Assembly: GCA_050952065.1 (NCBI GenBank) | Contig: JBMNKF010000001.1 | Location: 310,001-374,000, forward strand | Reading direction: 5' to 3' | Source of the DNA: JAXGZG01 sp050952065 | Lineage (GTDB): Bacteria > Bacillota > Sulfobacillia > Fermentithermobacillales > Fermentithermobacillaceae | DNA length: 64,000 nt | Made by a program: the position numbers and the translations under genes | Notes under the pieces: model-generated | What the model saw: only the letters and a program-made list of their open reading frames with translations | What the model was told of the DNA's origin: nothing | The model's database searches: none | Part shown: positions 8,503 through 17,537 of the stretch, in pieces | Position numbering within the stretch: the first letter of the stretch is position 1 | Layout: the number at the start of each line of letters is the position of its first letter

Positions 8503-9022
8503 TGATGCACCTCCGGTACGGATAGCTTGGAACTTTTTGTATATTCTCAGATGATTCTACCACAGTTCTCGCGCTACGAAAGATACGAATCGGTCCGTCC
8601 GCGAAAATCCGAGAGGATTCCCGGCGACCCGAGTTGCTTCGACAATACACTTGGCCGTGATGATGAGGCGAAAGTTGTCGCTGGGCCGGCGTAATGCTGT
8701 GATTCGCTAGAGGGACCAGGCAAGACTAGAGGGATTAGGCGACAACTATTAACGTGCCGACTAGTGGATACAATGTGATCACCCAGGCGGTACGCATGCC
8801 CACGAATCCACGGGGAGCCAGGGAACTCAAGAGCCACGCATCCAAGCGTGGCCCAGTGACTAAGTTCATGATACTCTTGAAGTGGATAACGCTTACTGCC
8901 TTGATCTAGTACTCAACGAGTCAAACCTAACGAAAACACGACAACGACATCAAGACACCAACGACATCACAGACATGAACCTACACAACGACATAACAAC
9001 GATGTATAGGGAGGGATCCCAG
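8503..9022. other. 520-base intergenic region between divergent ogt and hutU
   Basis: No protein-coding gene is supported. The right end (about 8930-9005) is A/C-rich with repeated ACGACAT-like units. The hutU reading frame is open through this part, but it looks like low-complexity leader rather than protein. No clear sigma-A promoter, riboswitch or HutP-type hairpin could be identified by eye. Confidence 0.4.
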
Positions 9023-11044
9023 GTGCTGAGCAACAAGGAAGTTTCTGCGGCCATGACCATCAAATTGGATGCCGAGCTTCCTCCTATGCCAACCTTCGTC
9101 GAGGGCATTAGACGAGCCCCGAACCGGGGTTTCCGCTTGACCAAAGAACAAGCCCGGATCGCTGTGAAGAACGCTCTCCGATACGTGCCGGAGGAACTGC
9201 ACGAGGCGTTGGCCCCAGAGTTCATGGAAGAACTCGTAACCAGGGGCCGCGTCTACGCTTACCGCTATAGGCCACAAGAGCGCATCTATGGCAGGCCCAT
9301 CGATGAGTACAAAGGCCGTTGTCTACCAGGCAAAGCCTTTCAGGTGATGATCGATAACAACTTGGACTTCGATGTCGCTCTGTATCCCTATGAGCTGGTC
9401 ACTTACGGGGAGACTGGAATGGTATGCCAAAACTGGTTGCAGTATCGGTTAATCAAGAAGTACCTTGAAGCCCTCACAGAAGACCAGACGTTGGTTGTGG
9501 CATCCGGGCACCCCGTTGGCCTTTTCCCGTCCAGACCTGAAGCCCCACGGGCTGTCATTACCAACGGACTGATGGTTGGTATGTTCGACAACCAAGAGGA
9601 CTGGGAGATAGCAGCCGAAATGGGGGTCGCCAACTACGGGCAGATGACTGCCGGGGGCTGGATGTACATTGGGCCTCAGGGCATTATCCACGGCACTTTC
9701 AACACTTTGTTGAATGCGGGGCGTTCCAAACTCGGGATTCCCCAGGATGGTGACCTTCGAGGCAGACTGTTCGTGTCGTCTGGACTTGGAGGCATGAGTG
9801 GCGCACAGCCCAAAGCTGCCGAAATCGCTCGCGCTGTGGGCATCATTGCTGAAGTGGATCACTCCCGCATCGAGACTCGACTCAATCAGGGGTGGGTGAG
9901 CCGTGTCTCGACGGATCTCGGAGAGGTTTTCTCCATTGCCAAAAACTTCTTGGAAAAGGAAGAGCCAACGTCCATCGCCTACTACGGAAATATCGTCGAT
10001 CTGCTGCAGTATGCACTGGACAACAGCATCCATATCGATCTCTTGTCTGATCAAACGTCGTGTCATGCCGCTTACGATGGCGGCTATTGCCCTCAGGGCA
10101 TATCTTTCGAGGAGAGAACCAAGTTATTGGCTCAAGACAGGGAGTTGTTCAGGCGTAAGGTTGATGAAAGTCTAAGGAAGCATTTTGAGTTGATCAAGGC
10201 ACTGGTGGACCGCGGAACCTATTTCTTCGATTATGGGAACTCGTTCATGAAGGCTGTCTACGACGCAGGGGTTAAGGAAATCGCAAAGAACGGCGTGGAT
10301 ACGAAAGACGGGTTCATTTTTCCTTCCTACGTTGAGGACATAATGGGTCCCATGCTGTTCGATTACGGTTACGGGCCTTTCCGTTGGGTTTGCCTGAGCG
10401 GCAAGCCTGAAGACCTGGCCAAGACCGATCGCATGGCTATGCAGTGCATCGATCCCAACCGCCGAGGGCAGGACCGGGACAACTACATCTGGATTCGTGA
10501 TGCAGAGAAGAACAGGCTGGTTGTTGGGACGCAGGCCCGGATACTGTATCAGGACGCCGAGGGACGGATACGGATAGCGTTGGCTTTCAACGAGATGGTG
10601 CGCCGAGGAGAAATCGGCCCGGTTATGCTGGGGCGCGACCATCACGATACAAGCGGCGCCGACTCGCCTTTCAGAGAGACCGCAAATATAAAGGATGGCA
10701 GCAACGTGATGGCGGACATGGCTACCCATTGTGTTATCGGTGACGCCGCCAGGGGTATGACCATGGTGGCGTTACACAACGGCGGCGGGGTTGGCATCGG
10801 TAAAGCCATAAACGGAGGTTTCGGCCTGTTACTGGACGGTAGCGAACGAGTAGATGAGGTCATCAAATCGGCCCTCCTGTGGGATGTGATGGGTGGTGTG
10901 GCCAGAAGGTCTTGGGCCACGAACCCGAATTCCTTGGAAACGAGCGCGCTATTCAACAGGCAATACGCTGGTCGTGGCCACATCACACTGCCTTATATGG
11001 CAGACGATGACCTCGTGGAGGACGTGGTGGCGAAGAAGATGTAG
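9023..11044 (+). CDS. hutU: Urocanate hydratase
   Basis: The product is about 673 residues, the long form of urocanase seen in some Firmicutes and eukaryotes. It converts urocanate to imidazolonepropionate in histidine breakdown, using bound NAD+. Family landmarks are VASGHPVGLFPS, ANYGQMTAGGWMYIGPQGI, LFVSSGLGGMSGAQ, DQTSCHAAYDGGY, GPMLFDYGYGPFRW, MLGRDHHDTSGADSPFRET and ALHNGGGVGIG. The frame is open from 8882, but GTG 9023 follows GGGAGGGATCCC and starts a sensible N terminus; the upstream part is low complexity. No hutH, hutI or formiminoglutamate gene is nearby, so the pathway would depend on genes elsewhere. Confidence 0.95.
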   Translation: MLSNKEVSAAMTIKLDAELPPMPTFVEGIRRAPNRGFRLTKEQARIAVKNALRYVPEELHEALAPEFMEELVTRGRVYAYRYRPQERIYGRPIDEYKGRCLPGKAFQVMIDNNLDFDVALYPYELVTYGETGMVCQNWLQYRLIKKYLEALTEDQTLVVASGHPVGLFPSRPEAPRAVITNGLMVGMFDNQEDWEIAAEMGVANYGQMTAGGWMYIGPQGIIHGTFNTLLNAGRSKLGIPQDGDLRGRLFVSSGLGGMSGAQPKAAEIARAVGIIAEVDHSRIETRLNQGWVSRVSTDLGEVFSIAKNFLEKEEPTSIAYYGNIVDLLQYALDNSIHIDLLSDQTSCHAAYDGGYCPQGISFEERTKLLAQDRELFRRKVDESLRKHFELIKALVDRGTYFFDYGNSFMKAVYDAGVKEIAKNGVDTKDGFIFPSYVEDIMGPMLFDYGYGPFRWVCLSGKPEDLAKTDRMAMQCIDPNRRGQDRDNYIWIRDAEKNRLVVGTQARILYQDAEGRIRIALAFNEMVRRGEIGPVMLGRDHHDTSGADSPFRETANIKDGSNVMADMATHCVIGDAARGMTMVALHNGGGVGIGKAINGGFGLLLDGSERVDEVIKSALLWDVMGGVARRSWATNPNSLETSALFNRQYAGRGHITLPYMADDDLVEDVVAKKM

Positions 11045-11106
11045 TATGAAGGCTGCACTTATTGCTGTAGTTATCGAGCACAATGTGTGTCTAGGAACCG
11101 GAGACG

Positions 11107-11137
11107 AGAGAAAACTGATACCATTCTGGTTTTCTCT
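11107..11137 (+). terminator. Perfect 9-bp hairpin after hutU
   Basis: AGAGAAAAC at 11107-11115 pairs exactly with GTTTTCTCT at 11129-11137 across a 13-base loop. It lies 60 bases after the hutU stop and 120 before the MFS gene. There is no clear T-run, so it may be a terminator or a regulator site for the downstream exporter. Confidence 0.4.
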
Positions 11138-11255
11138 GACGTGTGCTTGTGTTGTAAACAGCACATTACGCTCTAGGACCCATCTATGGGTGGATCAGTC
11201 ATCATGCTGAGGCTATCAAAACGAGGCACATCTACATGGAGAAAGCAGGGGTATC

Positions 11256-12668
11256 ATGCGTAAGACTGCCGTTTACGTTGCGCTACTGGCCGTTATGTCT
11301 TCTTCCTTCGTTACAGTGCTAAATACCAACATGACTCACGTGATTTCTCCCAATCTTGTAGAAGCATTTGAGCTCGATTACTCACGGCTCACGTGGATAT
11401 TCACTAGCTATCAGATCATCTATGCAGTTCTGATGCCCGTGTTTGGGAAACTTGGAGACAGAAGCGGTAGGCGTAGGTGTCTTCTTGTTGGGCTCTGTGT
11501 GTTCGGACTTGGATCCCTCTTGAGTGGCCTATCGTGGAATTACGCTTCGCTTGTGGCTTTCAGAGTTCTTCAGGGGATAGGAGCGTCGGCCATTTTTCCC
11601 AACGCTACAGTGCTGGCAACTTCCCTTTTCCCACCTGAACACAGAGGCAAAATCATGGGAATTTGGGGTATGACCGTTTCGTTGGGGTCCGTCACCGGAC
11701 CCAGTATTGGAGGGCTAATAGTCCGCTATCTTGGCTGGAAGTCCATCTTCTTTGTCAATGCTCCGTGCGCCTTGCTCGCTATGACAGCCATCATGCTGGC
11801 CACTCGCTCCGACTCAACTACTCTTGATTCGTTCAGGTTTGATACAAAAGGTGCAGTTCTCTTATTGATGATGGTAGTCACCCTAGTCACGGTGATCCAA
11901 AATGGTCCGACTATGGGATGGGCGTCTCCTTCAGTAATTCTGATGCTCTTGGTTCTCACGGTGTCCGTTCCGTCCTTCGTGTTGGTTGAGAACAGGATTA
12001 CGGATCCCCTCATCGATCCGAAAACCCTCACCAACAAGACCTTTCTCGCCGGAATCTATTGCGGTGGGATGCATCTGGTCGCGATTCAGGGGATGCACTT
12101 TTTGATGCCGCTCTTTATGGGTCAAGTATTGGGGCTCGACCCACTCACCATAGGGATACTCATGGCTCCTCAAGCTGCTATCCGCCTAGTCGTATCGCCT
12201 ATTGCAGGTGTACTGGAAGATAAGTACACGTCAAGGATCCCGGTGACAGTCGGGATCGTCGTCAGGAGCATCGCTCTTGCATCTTTTGCCTACCTTACCC
12301 AAGAGTCAAGCAGAACCTTCTTGACACTTTCTCTTCTCTTGGATGGAGTGGGTGCTGCTCTGATATGGTCGCCGTCGATAAACGCTGTCCTGAAGAGTTA
12401 CCCACGTGACATGGCAGCGTACGTCACCGGGGTCTATAACATGATAAGGTTTGTGATGGGCGTTGTAGGTGTGGGTCTTATCGGATTGGTTCTAGATAAG
12501 AACTACTCTGCGGACTTCGTCTCAAACAGCCCTGTGCCGGGTTACTATCAGTCGTACATAGTGCTAGCCGGGGTAACGGCGTTAGGCCTTCTTTTTGTGA
12601 AATCCCTTGGAAAACAGGCTGATTTCGTAGGTAGTCAGACACAGGCGAGAAGGATGAGCGTCCAGTAG
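11256..12668 (+). CDS. MFS drug exporter, DHA2 (EmrB/QacA-like) family
   Basis: The 470-residue protein is strongly hydrophobic with about 14 predicted helices, the DHA2 family size. The cytoplasmic loop after TM2 carries motif A as GKLGDRSGRRR; the TM5 region has SLGSVTGPSIGGL, matching the motif C pattern of drug/H+ antiporters. It probably expels hydrophobic toxic compounds in exchange for protons. It stands alone, 211 bases after hutU, with AGCAGGGG before the ATG and the amidohydrolase gene facing it downstream. Substrate cannot be inferred. Confidence 0.92.
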   Translation: MRKTAVYVALLAVMSSSFVTVLNTNMTHVISPNLVEAFELDYSRLTWIFTSYQIIYAVLMPVFGKLGDRSGRRRCLLVGLCVFGLGSLLSGLSWNYASLVAFRVLQGIGASAIFPNATVLATSLFPPEHRGKIMGIWGMTVSLGSVTGPSIGGLIVRYLGWKSIFFVNAPCALLAMTAIMLATRSDSTTLDSFRFDTKGAVLLLMMVVTLVTVIQNGPTMGWASPSVILMLLVLTVSVPSFVLVENRITDPLIDPKTLTNKTFLAGIYCGGMHLVAIQGMHFLMPLFMGQVLGLDPLTIGILMAPQAAIRLVVSPIAGVLEDKYTSRIPVTVGIVVRSIALASFAYLTQESSRTFLTLSLLLDGVGAALIWSPSINAVLKSYPRDMAAYVTGVYNMIRFVMGVVGVGLIGLVLDKNYSADFVSNSPVPGYYQSYIVLAGVTALGLLFVKSLGKQADFVGSQTQARRMSVQ

Positions 12669-12764
12669 GCTTGCCTAAGTCAGTGCTTCGATTTGCCACA
12701 CCGGACTGCGATGATGGAGCGAAAGTAGGCACCGGGCTTGACTGATGCGGCGATTCGGCTAACA

Positions 12765-12806
12765 GAATCCCACCCCGCAAACCTCATGGAAAGCGAGGTG
12801 GGATTC
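12765..12806. terminator. Inverted repeat between convergent genes, probable bidirectional terminator
   Basis: GAATCCCACC (12765 on) pairs with GGTGGGATTC (ending 12806), with a further GC pair and a loop of about 14 bases. It lies between the MFS stop (plus strand) and the amidohydrolase stop (minus strand), the expected place for a shared terminator. No long T-run follows on either strand. Confidence 0.55.
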
Positions 12807-12855
12807 CAAATCGACATACCTGCCGACACCGTACAAGACCGTAGGGAAGATGCCC

Positions 12856-14337
12856 CTACTTTTTCCAAACCGCCTTTTGTTCCTGGACGTATTCCTCAAC
12901 TTCGCGCAAGAGGGCCTCGGCGTCGAACACAACTCCGTCGCGAATGGTCCACTTGACTCCACCTTTGCGCACCTTGGTAACGCGATCCTCCAGGAACTGC
13001 TCAAGTCCGCCGCCGTACATCAGTTTGAAGTTGTCCAGCGGGTTACCGTCAATGATGGCAAGGTCGGCGATGTAGCCCTTATTCACTCCGCCTTCGAGCT
13101 CTGTCAAGCCCAACACGCGCGCGGCATTGGTCGTTGCCACCTTGATGACGTCCAGCGGGTGCAGTCCCGTTTCTTGCATTAGTTCCAGTTCCCGAATCAG
13201 CGTCACGCCGTAGAGGGACCATTGAGAACCGGCGTCAGATCCGGCTGTGAGCGTACCTCCGCGATCGAAGAAGGCCTTTACGTACTTCATCCATATCTGG
13301 TATTTCTTCTTCCAGGCGATTTCGTCCGAAGTCTTCCAGTCAAAGTGGAATGACGCGTGCACCCCAGGCTGCGGTATCCAAGTGCTGTACAACTGGGGTG
13401 AGGCGTACTTCTCAGAGTATATGGAACGCCGTCCGCGTTCAAGGTCTCGATTAACCTCATATACTGCGTAGGTGGGGTTCCAGACCGTGCCATTACGGAT
13501 CATGAGGTCTAGTACTTCCATGACCCTTTCGGGATAGTTGTCTGCCTCTATCCAGTTGTAAGCCGATTGCCGGAAACGCGCCAGCTCATCCATTTCGTTG
13601 TAGTTGGGTGGGAAGTTTTGTACTCCGGGAATGGCGGCTTCGGGGATTCCGTAGGTGTGCTCGATGGTAGTCACTCCGGCATTGGACGCGCGCACCGCAT
13701 CAAGTTCGCTGCACAGTGACAGGTGGATGGCAGTTCCGCCCTTCATGCCCAGTTTTCTTGCCTCATCGACGATAGCGTCGAAGGTCTCGAAATCCTGTTC
13801 GATCATCTTGATTCCGTCTGCTCCACCATCATGGAACTCTTTGACCTTATCGCGGGCTTGGGCAGGTGTGAAATGCCTGTCTCTCGGGAGGCCCTGCAAG
13901 ACCACCAACCTCGGGATAGCCTCGGTGCCTTGACTGGCAGCGTGTTCACGGTGTTTGAAGAGAGTCTCCTCACCGGCAAAACCGCAGGTGCGTGCTGCCG
14001 TTATTCCGTGGCCTAACAGCAGTTTGTACATGTATCGGAAAGAGCCTGGGCCAACGCGCTTGTCGTCGAGAGGGACATGAGCATGCATGTCTATCAAGCC
14101 TGGGATAACGTACATTCCTTTAGCGTCGATCACACAATCTCCGGTCGGTCTCTCAAAACCCGGCTCACGCCTAGCCAGACTGATTGGATCCGTTTTAACG
14201 ATATCGACGATCTTGTTGCCTTCAATCACTATATCTTTTGGCCCTTCAGCAGGGGTTCCACGGCCGCTGACGACAGTGGCGTCGCGGATGACCAGACGCC
14301 TATACTTTTTTCCTGCGCTAGATGCATGAGTCCCCAT
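12856..14337 (-). CDS. Metal-dependent amidohydrolase (imidazolonepropionase/prolidase-like superfamily)
   Basis: The start is ATG 14337, behind GGAGGCAAATCG; this gives about 493 residues. The N terminus is the composite beta domain (VIRDATVVSGRG, IVIEGNKIVDI). The TIM barrel then begins VIPGLIDMHAHVPL, with the first two metal His residues. Further barrel residues are the IKMIEQDFE region, GGTAIHLSL, TTIEHTYGIPE and the late GSDAGSQWSLYG with the catalytic Asp. The C terminus closes as ARVLGLTELEGGVNKGYIADLAIIDGNPL. It hydrolyses an amide, peptide or cyclic amide bond; substrate is unknown. Although hutU is near, this is not a typical HutI sequence. It follows the four-gene membrane cluster on the same strand. 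Confidence 0.88.
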   Translation of the reverse strand: MGTHASSAGKKYRRLVIRDATVVSGRGTPAEGPKDIVIEGNKIVDIVKTDPISLARREPGFERPTGDCVIDAKGMYVIPGLIDMHAHVPLDDKRVGPGSFRYMYKLLLGHGITAARTCGFAGEETLFKHREHAASQGTEAIPRLVVLQGLPRDRHFTPAQARDKVKEFHDGGADGIKMIEQDFETFDAIVDEARKLGMKGGTAIHLSLCSELDAVRASNAGVTTIEHTYGIPEAAIPGVQNFPPNYNEMDELARFRQSAYNWIEADNYPERVMEVLDLMIRNGTVWNPTYAVYEVNRDLERGRRSIYSEKYASPQLYSTWIPQPGVHASFHFDWKTSDEIAWKKKYQIWMKYVKAFFDRGGTLTAGSDAGSQWSLYGVTLIRELELMQETGLHPLDVIKVATTNAARVLGLTELEGGVNKGYIADLAIIDGNPLDNFKLMYGGGLEQFLEDRVTKVRKGGVKWTIRDGVVFDAEALLREVEEYVQEQKAVWKK

Positions 14338-14555
14338 CGATTTGCCTCCATTTCTCCTCTTGTCCTGGAAGGAGCACTGCCGTACGAACGCACAACGGGG
14401 CGTTGTAAAGGATGCTCCTGTTGCAAATTTCTCCGATTGCTGCAAAAATCCCTGGCATTGTTGGTTGATTTGCTTGAATTTGAGCACATTCAAAGAACCC
14501 CCGGATTGCCTTTCACCGCATCCAGGGGCCTTTCAGATCGTTCGAGTCTGTATCT
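14338..14555 (-). other. Gap between amidohydrolase and the membrane cluster
   Basis: About 218 bases lie between the end of the 202-residue membrane-protein gene and the amidohydrolase start. No gene or hairpin of note is seen beyond the amidohydrolase ribosome site, so co-transcription with the cluster is possible but unproven. Confidence 0.3.
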
Positions 14556-15164
14556 CTACGCTTTCGCGATCTTGAGCCAGTCTTGCAGGATGAACTGTAG
14601 CCTACCCAGAAGCACCGAGATCCGACTCATGACCGTTGAACCAAAAGTCGCTCCGAAGGCCACCAGCAAGAAGGATCTGCCCAGGATCGTTATGCCTTTC
14701 ATGGGTTGTTTTCCTGTAGGGACAGTGAAGTAAAGATAGGCGATAACCGACAGCAGCCCTACGACGAAGATGATGTTGTCTACGGTGTTAAGAGACATAA
14801 AAGATGCTGAAATCTGAGTGATGAAGACTGCGGGGTTTCTCGTGAAGATGTATCCCGCACCGATGCCCAGCCAGAATCCCATGGGAATTCTTGACACCCA
14901 CGATGCAGACCTTACAAACCTAAGGTACATGAGGAGTCCCAGACAAATGGGGATTAGCTGCGAATATTTGTGGTTCTCAATTATGTCCACGGCTATGGCT
15001 GGCCTAATATAGTTGTGATAGGTTAGGACGATACCGTTGGCGGCCGTGATGCCGACTTCTACCGTCTCTGCAAATCGGAACACCTTATTGTCTTTATATA
15101 GCACTAGACTGTAGATGGCCAGGGTGAAAAACGCGGACAACCACAGTTTTACCACCGGATTCAT
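14556..15164 (-). CDS. Membrane protein of unassigned four-gene cluster (last gene)
   Basis: I do not recognise the family with confidence. The 202-residue product is hydrophobic, with about six helices (LWLSAFFTLAIYSLVLY at the N terminus, then LIPICLGLLMYLRF, PMGFWLGIGAGYIF, IIFVVGLLSVIAYLYF, ILGRSFLLVAFGATFG). Its ATG shares the A with the stop codon of the preceding gene (TAATG) and is served by GGAGGTGGTAACTA, so it is translationally coupled. No enzyme motif is visible. Its place in a tightly packed cluster of four membrane proteins suggests one multi-subunit membrane complex. Confidence 0.75.
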   Translation of the reverse strand: MNPVVKLWLSAFFTLAIYSLVLYKDNKVFRFAETVEVGITAANGIVLTYHNYIRPAIAVDIIENHKYSQLIPICLGLLMYLRFVRSASWVSRIPMGFWLGIGAGYIFTRNPAVFITQISASFMSLNTVDNIIFVVGLLSVIAYLYFTVPTGKQPMKGITILGRSFLLVAFGATFGSTVMSRISVLLGRLQFILQDWLKIAKA

Positions 15165-16018
15165 TAGTTACCACCTCCTGGAAGGCCAGTGCCGCTCTTC
15201 TTCTTGCTCACGAGAAAACCGATGTTACCCAAAGCGACCAGAAGGATGACTAGAATGTGGGCAGCTGACTGGGCGTCCATGCCCATCATTGCAGAGCCAG
15301 GATCATTCGTCAGATACTCGTATTCAGCAGCGCCCCTTAGCCCCGCCAAGAGACCCTTATATTGGCCTGAGGAGTAATAGGGCATCTCGGTGGGAGCCTG
15401 AATGGCAGTGGTGCCAACGGCAATGGGAATGTTGTAAGGTATGCTAACCATCTTTAGATAGGCTTCAGCAGGGCTAGGCACGACTCCCATTATGTCGATG
15501 AGAAGGTCGGCCTGCTTCAGTGAATTGAAGCCTTTCATTAGGGGCAGTTGGTCCACGGGTGTGCCCTTCATGTCAACGTAAGCGACGGCCTCCCAAAAGT
15601 TGTCTACCATCTTTTTCTTGGTTACGTCTCCGCCAGGTTTGTAGCCTAAGCTGACCCAATCAACTCCGTAAGTCTTGCCCAACTCGTCACCGAGCCTGCG
15701 GACGATAGGATCCGTAACGTTGGCGCCTTCATCAACGTTGGACCACATGATGATCTTGATGTCCTTGGCCCAGGCTTGCTTGAAAAGGGTGATTACCTGC
15801 GGGTTCAGCTCGACGATACAGTCACTGCGATAGTCGATGGCCAAGGCGATGATGCCGCCGTTGGGGATGGCTTCTATGGCGTTGTAGAAATCCTCGGCTG
15901 TTTTGCCGGTCCTGATGGGGAGCCCCCAAGGTTGGATGACAGGTAGAGCCACGACCACGAGAAGGACAACGTAATAGACGCGCCTGTCAAGGTTGGATAA
16001 CCGTTCCCAAATGCTCAC
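15164..16018 (-). CDS. Membrane-anchored protein with outer Rossmann-like domain (unassigned cluster)
   Basis: GTG 16018 is chosen because GGAGGTGGAGAC lies just before it; the frame extends further only into the previous gene. The 284-residue product has an N-terminal helix (YYVVLLVVVALPVI). A soluble domain of about 200 residues follows, with alternating strand/helix pattern (GIIALAIDYRSD, IKIIMWSNVDEGA, VDWVSLGYKPGG, ADLLIDIMGVVPSPAE, IPIAVGTTAIQAPTEM). A C-terminal helix (ILVILLVALGNIGFLV) and a basic tail end the protein. Two helices flanking the domain place it outside the membrane if both ends are cytoplasmic. Function is unknown. It may bind a ligand or a partner subunit; its layout parallels the 257-residue protein of the same cluster. 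Confidence 0.75.
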   Translation of the reverse strand: MSIWERLSNLDRRVYYVVLLVVVALPVIQPWGLPIRTGKTAEDFYNAIEAIPNGGIIALAIDYRSDCIVELNPQVITLFKQAWAKDIKIIMWSNVDEGANVTDPIVRRLGDELGKTYGVDWVSLGYKPGGDVTKKKMVDNFWEAVAYVDMKGTPVDQLPLMKGFNSLKQADLLIDIMGVVPSPAEAYLKMVSIPYNIPIAVGTTAIQAPTEMPYYSSGQYKGLLAGLRGAAEYEYLTNDPGSAMMGMDAQSAAHILVILLVALGNIGFLVSKKKSGTGLPGGGN

Positions 16019-16029
16019 GTCTCCACCTC

Positions 16030-16644
16030 CTATTCGCCAGCCGATACATAGGGCCGATCGATGCCGAAGAACACTCTGATGGCGGTAACGAATGCTCCAA
16101 TCGTAGAGCCGAAGATTACTGCTCTTTGTGCAGAGGTGTTGGGAATATTCATGATCCACGAGGTCACTGAGCCGAATGCCGGGTGGATGACTTCTCCGAT
16201 GGGAGCGTTACCTAGAAGAACGATTACGCCGGTGATGAGAAGTATAGCGGCGTCGCGAGTCTTGGCTCTAAAGGCTCGGTATGCAGCCGATACGATGTAG
16301 AATGCCAAGACTGAGTAGAAAGTGGCTCCAAGAGGCTCAGCCGTTGCTTGGAATATCTCGGAGTACAATTCTGCGGTTGGATTGGTAAAAACGCCAAGGG
16401 CCAGATAACCGTAGGTAATTACCAATAGGACGATGGAAAGATCCCAGTCTTTGCCTTTCCTCCTCACGTTTCGGGCGTGGACCGAAGACAGGTTTACAAG
16501 TCCCATGCAGCACACCACAGCAGTGCTTAGAATAAACCACTTGTCAAGCGTCTCAAGAGCCTCGGGCGCTACTCCGAAGAAAACGCAGATCATGATGAAT
16601 GCCGCTGCTGAGAGAGTCAGGGCATAGGGCAAAGTCCTTCTCAC
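16030..16644 (-). CDS. Polytopic membrane protein (unassigned cluster)
   Basis: The 204-residue product begins GTG-AGA-AGG after GGAAGGAGTGAG. It has about six hydrophobic helices (YALTLSAAAFIMICVFF, WFILSTAVVCCMGLVNL, LSIVLLVITYGYLALGVF, FYSVLAFYIVSAAYRAF, ILLITGVIVLLGNAP, VIFGSTIGAFVTAIRVFFG) and no soluble domain. It resembles the 202-residue protein of the same cluster in size and topology, so the two could be paired subunits. The family was not recognised. It is 11 bases from the next gene and 18 from the previous, clearly one transcript. Confidence 0.75.
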   Translation of the reverse strand: MRRTLPYALTLSAAAFIMICVFFGVAPEALETLDKWFILSTAVVCCMGLVNLSSVHARNVRRKGKDWDLSIVLLVITYGYLALGVFTNPTAELYSEIFQATAEPLGATFYSVLAFYIVSAAYRAFRAKTRDAAILLITGVIVLLGNAPIGEVIHPAFGSVTSWIMNIPNTSAQRAVIFGSTIGAFVTAIRVFFGIDRPYVSAGE

Positions 16645-16662
16645 TTGTTCTCACTCCTTCCC

Positions 16663-17436
16663 CTACTTGACCAGTAGTTGTGTCAGTCCTTCTGACTTGC
16701 CGGCTGTTTGAAGGATTGCTCCCAAGATCAAGAGACCTGTGACCAGGAATTTTGCCCAGTCTTCTGCCACAATTGTTGCTACTCTGATGGGATCTTTGGT
16801 GAGGTATGCAGCTGCAGCATAGATTTCTTCTCCGATCAGAGCGTAGTCACAGGCAGCCACGAAGAAGGGCACCTGAGTGATTGCGGCTGTTCCTCCCACC
16901 TGGATAGCACCGGCTTGGTTTGCTGCTTCTGCGTACATGAGAGCGTCGAACGCGAACGAACCGATCATGATGTTTGTGGCCACTTTCTCTCTGAACATGA
17001 GAGCGATAATGGCTAGGGCGTAGCCAAAGTAGTGGTCGGAGAACCACCTGACGTCGTCAGCCCTGAAATTATCGATCTTGCCTTCCGTGACGTAAGACTG
17101 GCGGACGATTTCCTGAATGACTGGGTAAACCTGGGATTGAGGAACGCACACGATCAACCTGGTATCATAGCGAGCGGTTATCTTCGCCACTTCAGACAAG
17201 ACCGCCATCGAAGCCATCAACTGGGGGTCTGAGAACCCTCCGCTTCCGGGCAAGTAGAACACGGGTCTGTTCATCTCGGTTGCTCTGCCAATGCCTTCTT
17301 CGATGGCGTCAAGACCTGCGATTCTCCTGATTTCCCATCTGGTTTCCCTGCTCTTGACTTTGTTCATTGCGTAGGCAACACCGATCATGAGTAGCGCGAT
17401 CAGGAAGAAGTCAACTATCATTCCATCGGCGAACAC
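16663..17436 (-). CDS. Membrane-anchored protein, DUF6754-like (first gene of unassigned cluster)
   Basis: The frame opens with a GTG at 17445, but that codon lies inside the GGAGGTG ribosome site; GTG 17436, seven bases later, is the likelier start and gives 257 residues. An N-terminal helix (MIVDFFLIALLMIGVAYAM) is followed by a basic region and a soluble alpha/beta domain (NRPVFYLPGSGGFSDPQ, RLIVCVPQSQVYPVIQ). Hydrophobic segments follow (FGYALAIIALMF, ATNIMIGSFAFDALMYAEA, VPFFVAACDYALIGEEIYAAAAYL), and a C-terminal helix (FLVTGLLILGAILQ). From memory it fits the DUF6754 family of presumed membrane proteins; this is not certain. It heads the four-gene cluster, downstream of the 62-bp repeat array. 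Function is unknown. Confidence 0.72.
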   Translation of the reverse strand: MFADGMIVDFFLIALLMIGVAYAMNKVKSRETRWEIRRIAGLDAIEEGIGRATEMNRPVFYLPGSGGFSDPQLMASMAVLSEVAKITARYDTRLIVCVPQSQVYPVIQEIVRQSYVTEGKIDNFRADDVRWFSDHYFGYALAIIALMFREKVATNIMIGSFAFDALMYAEAANQAGAIQVGGTAAITQVPFFVAACDYALIGEEIYAAAAYLTKDPIRVATIVAEDWAKFLVTGLLILGAILQTAGKSEGLTQLLVK

Positions 17437-17537
17437 AGTTTTCACCTCCGAGAGTAATGTGAGAAGACTCTCGCGTAAGTGTAGGTAAACACCCCCTCAC
17501 TGCCTGTTGCCGGCCATCGTGTGGTTCGCCAGTGCAG

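Noticed and set aside
12856..14337. hutI imidazolonepropionase, because hutU is nearby
   Set aside because: The barrel and C-terminal sequence resemble general amidohydrolases; the typical HutI signature was not seen and the genes are on opposite strands.
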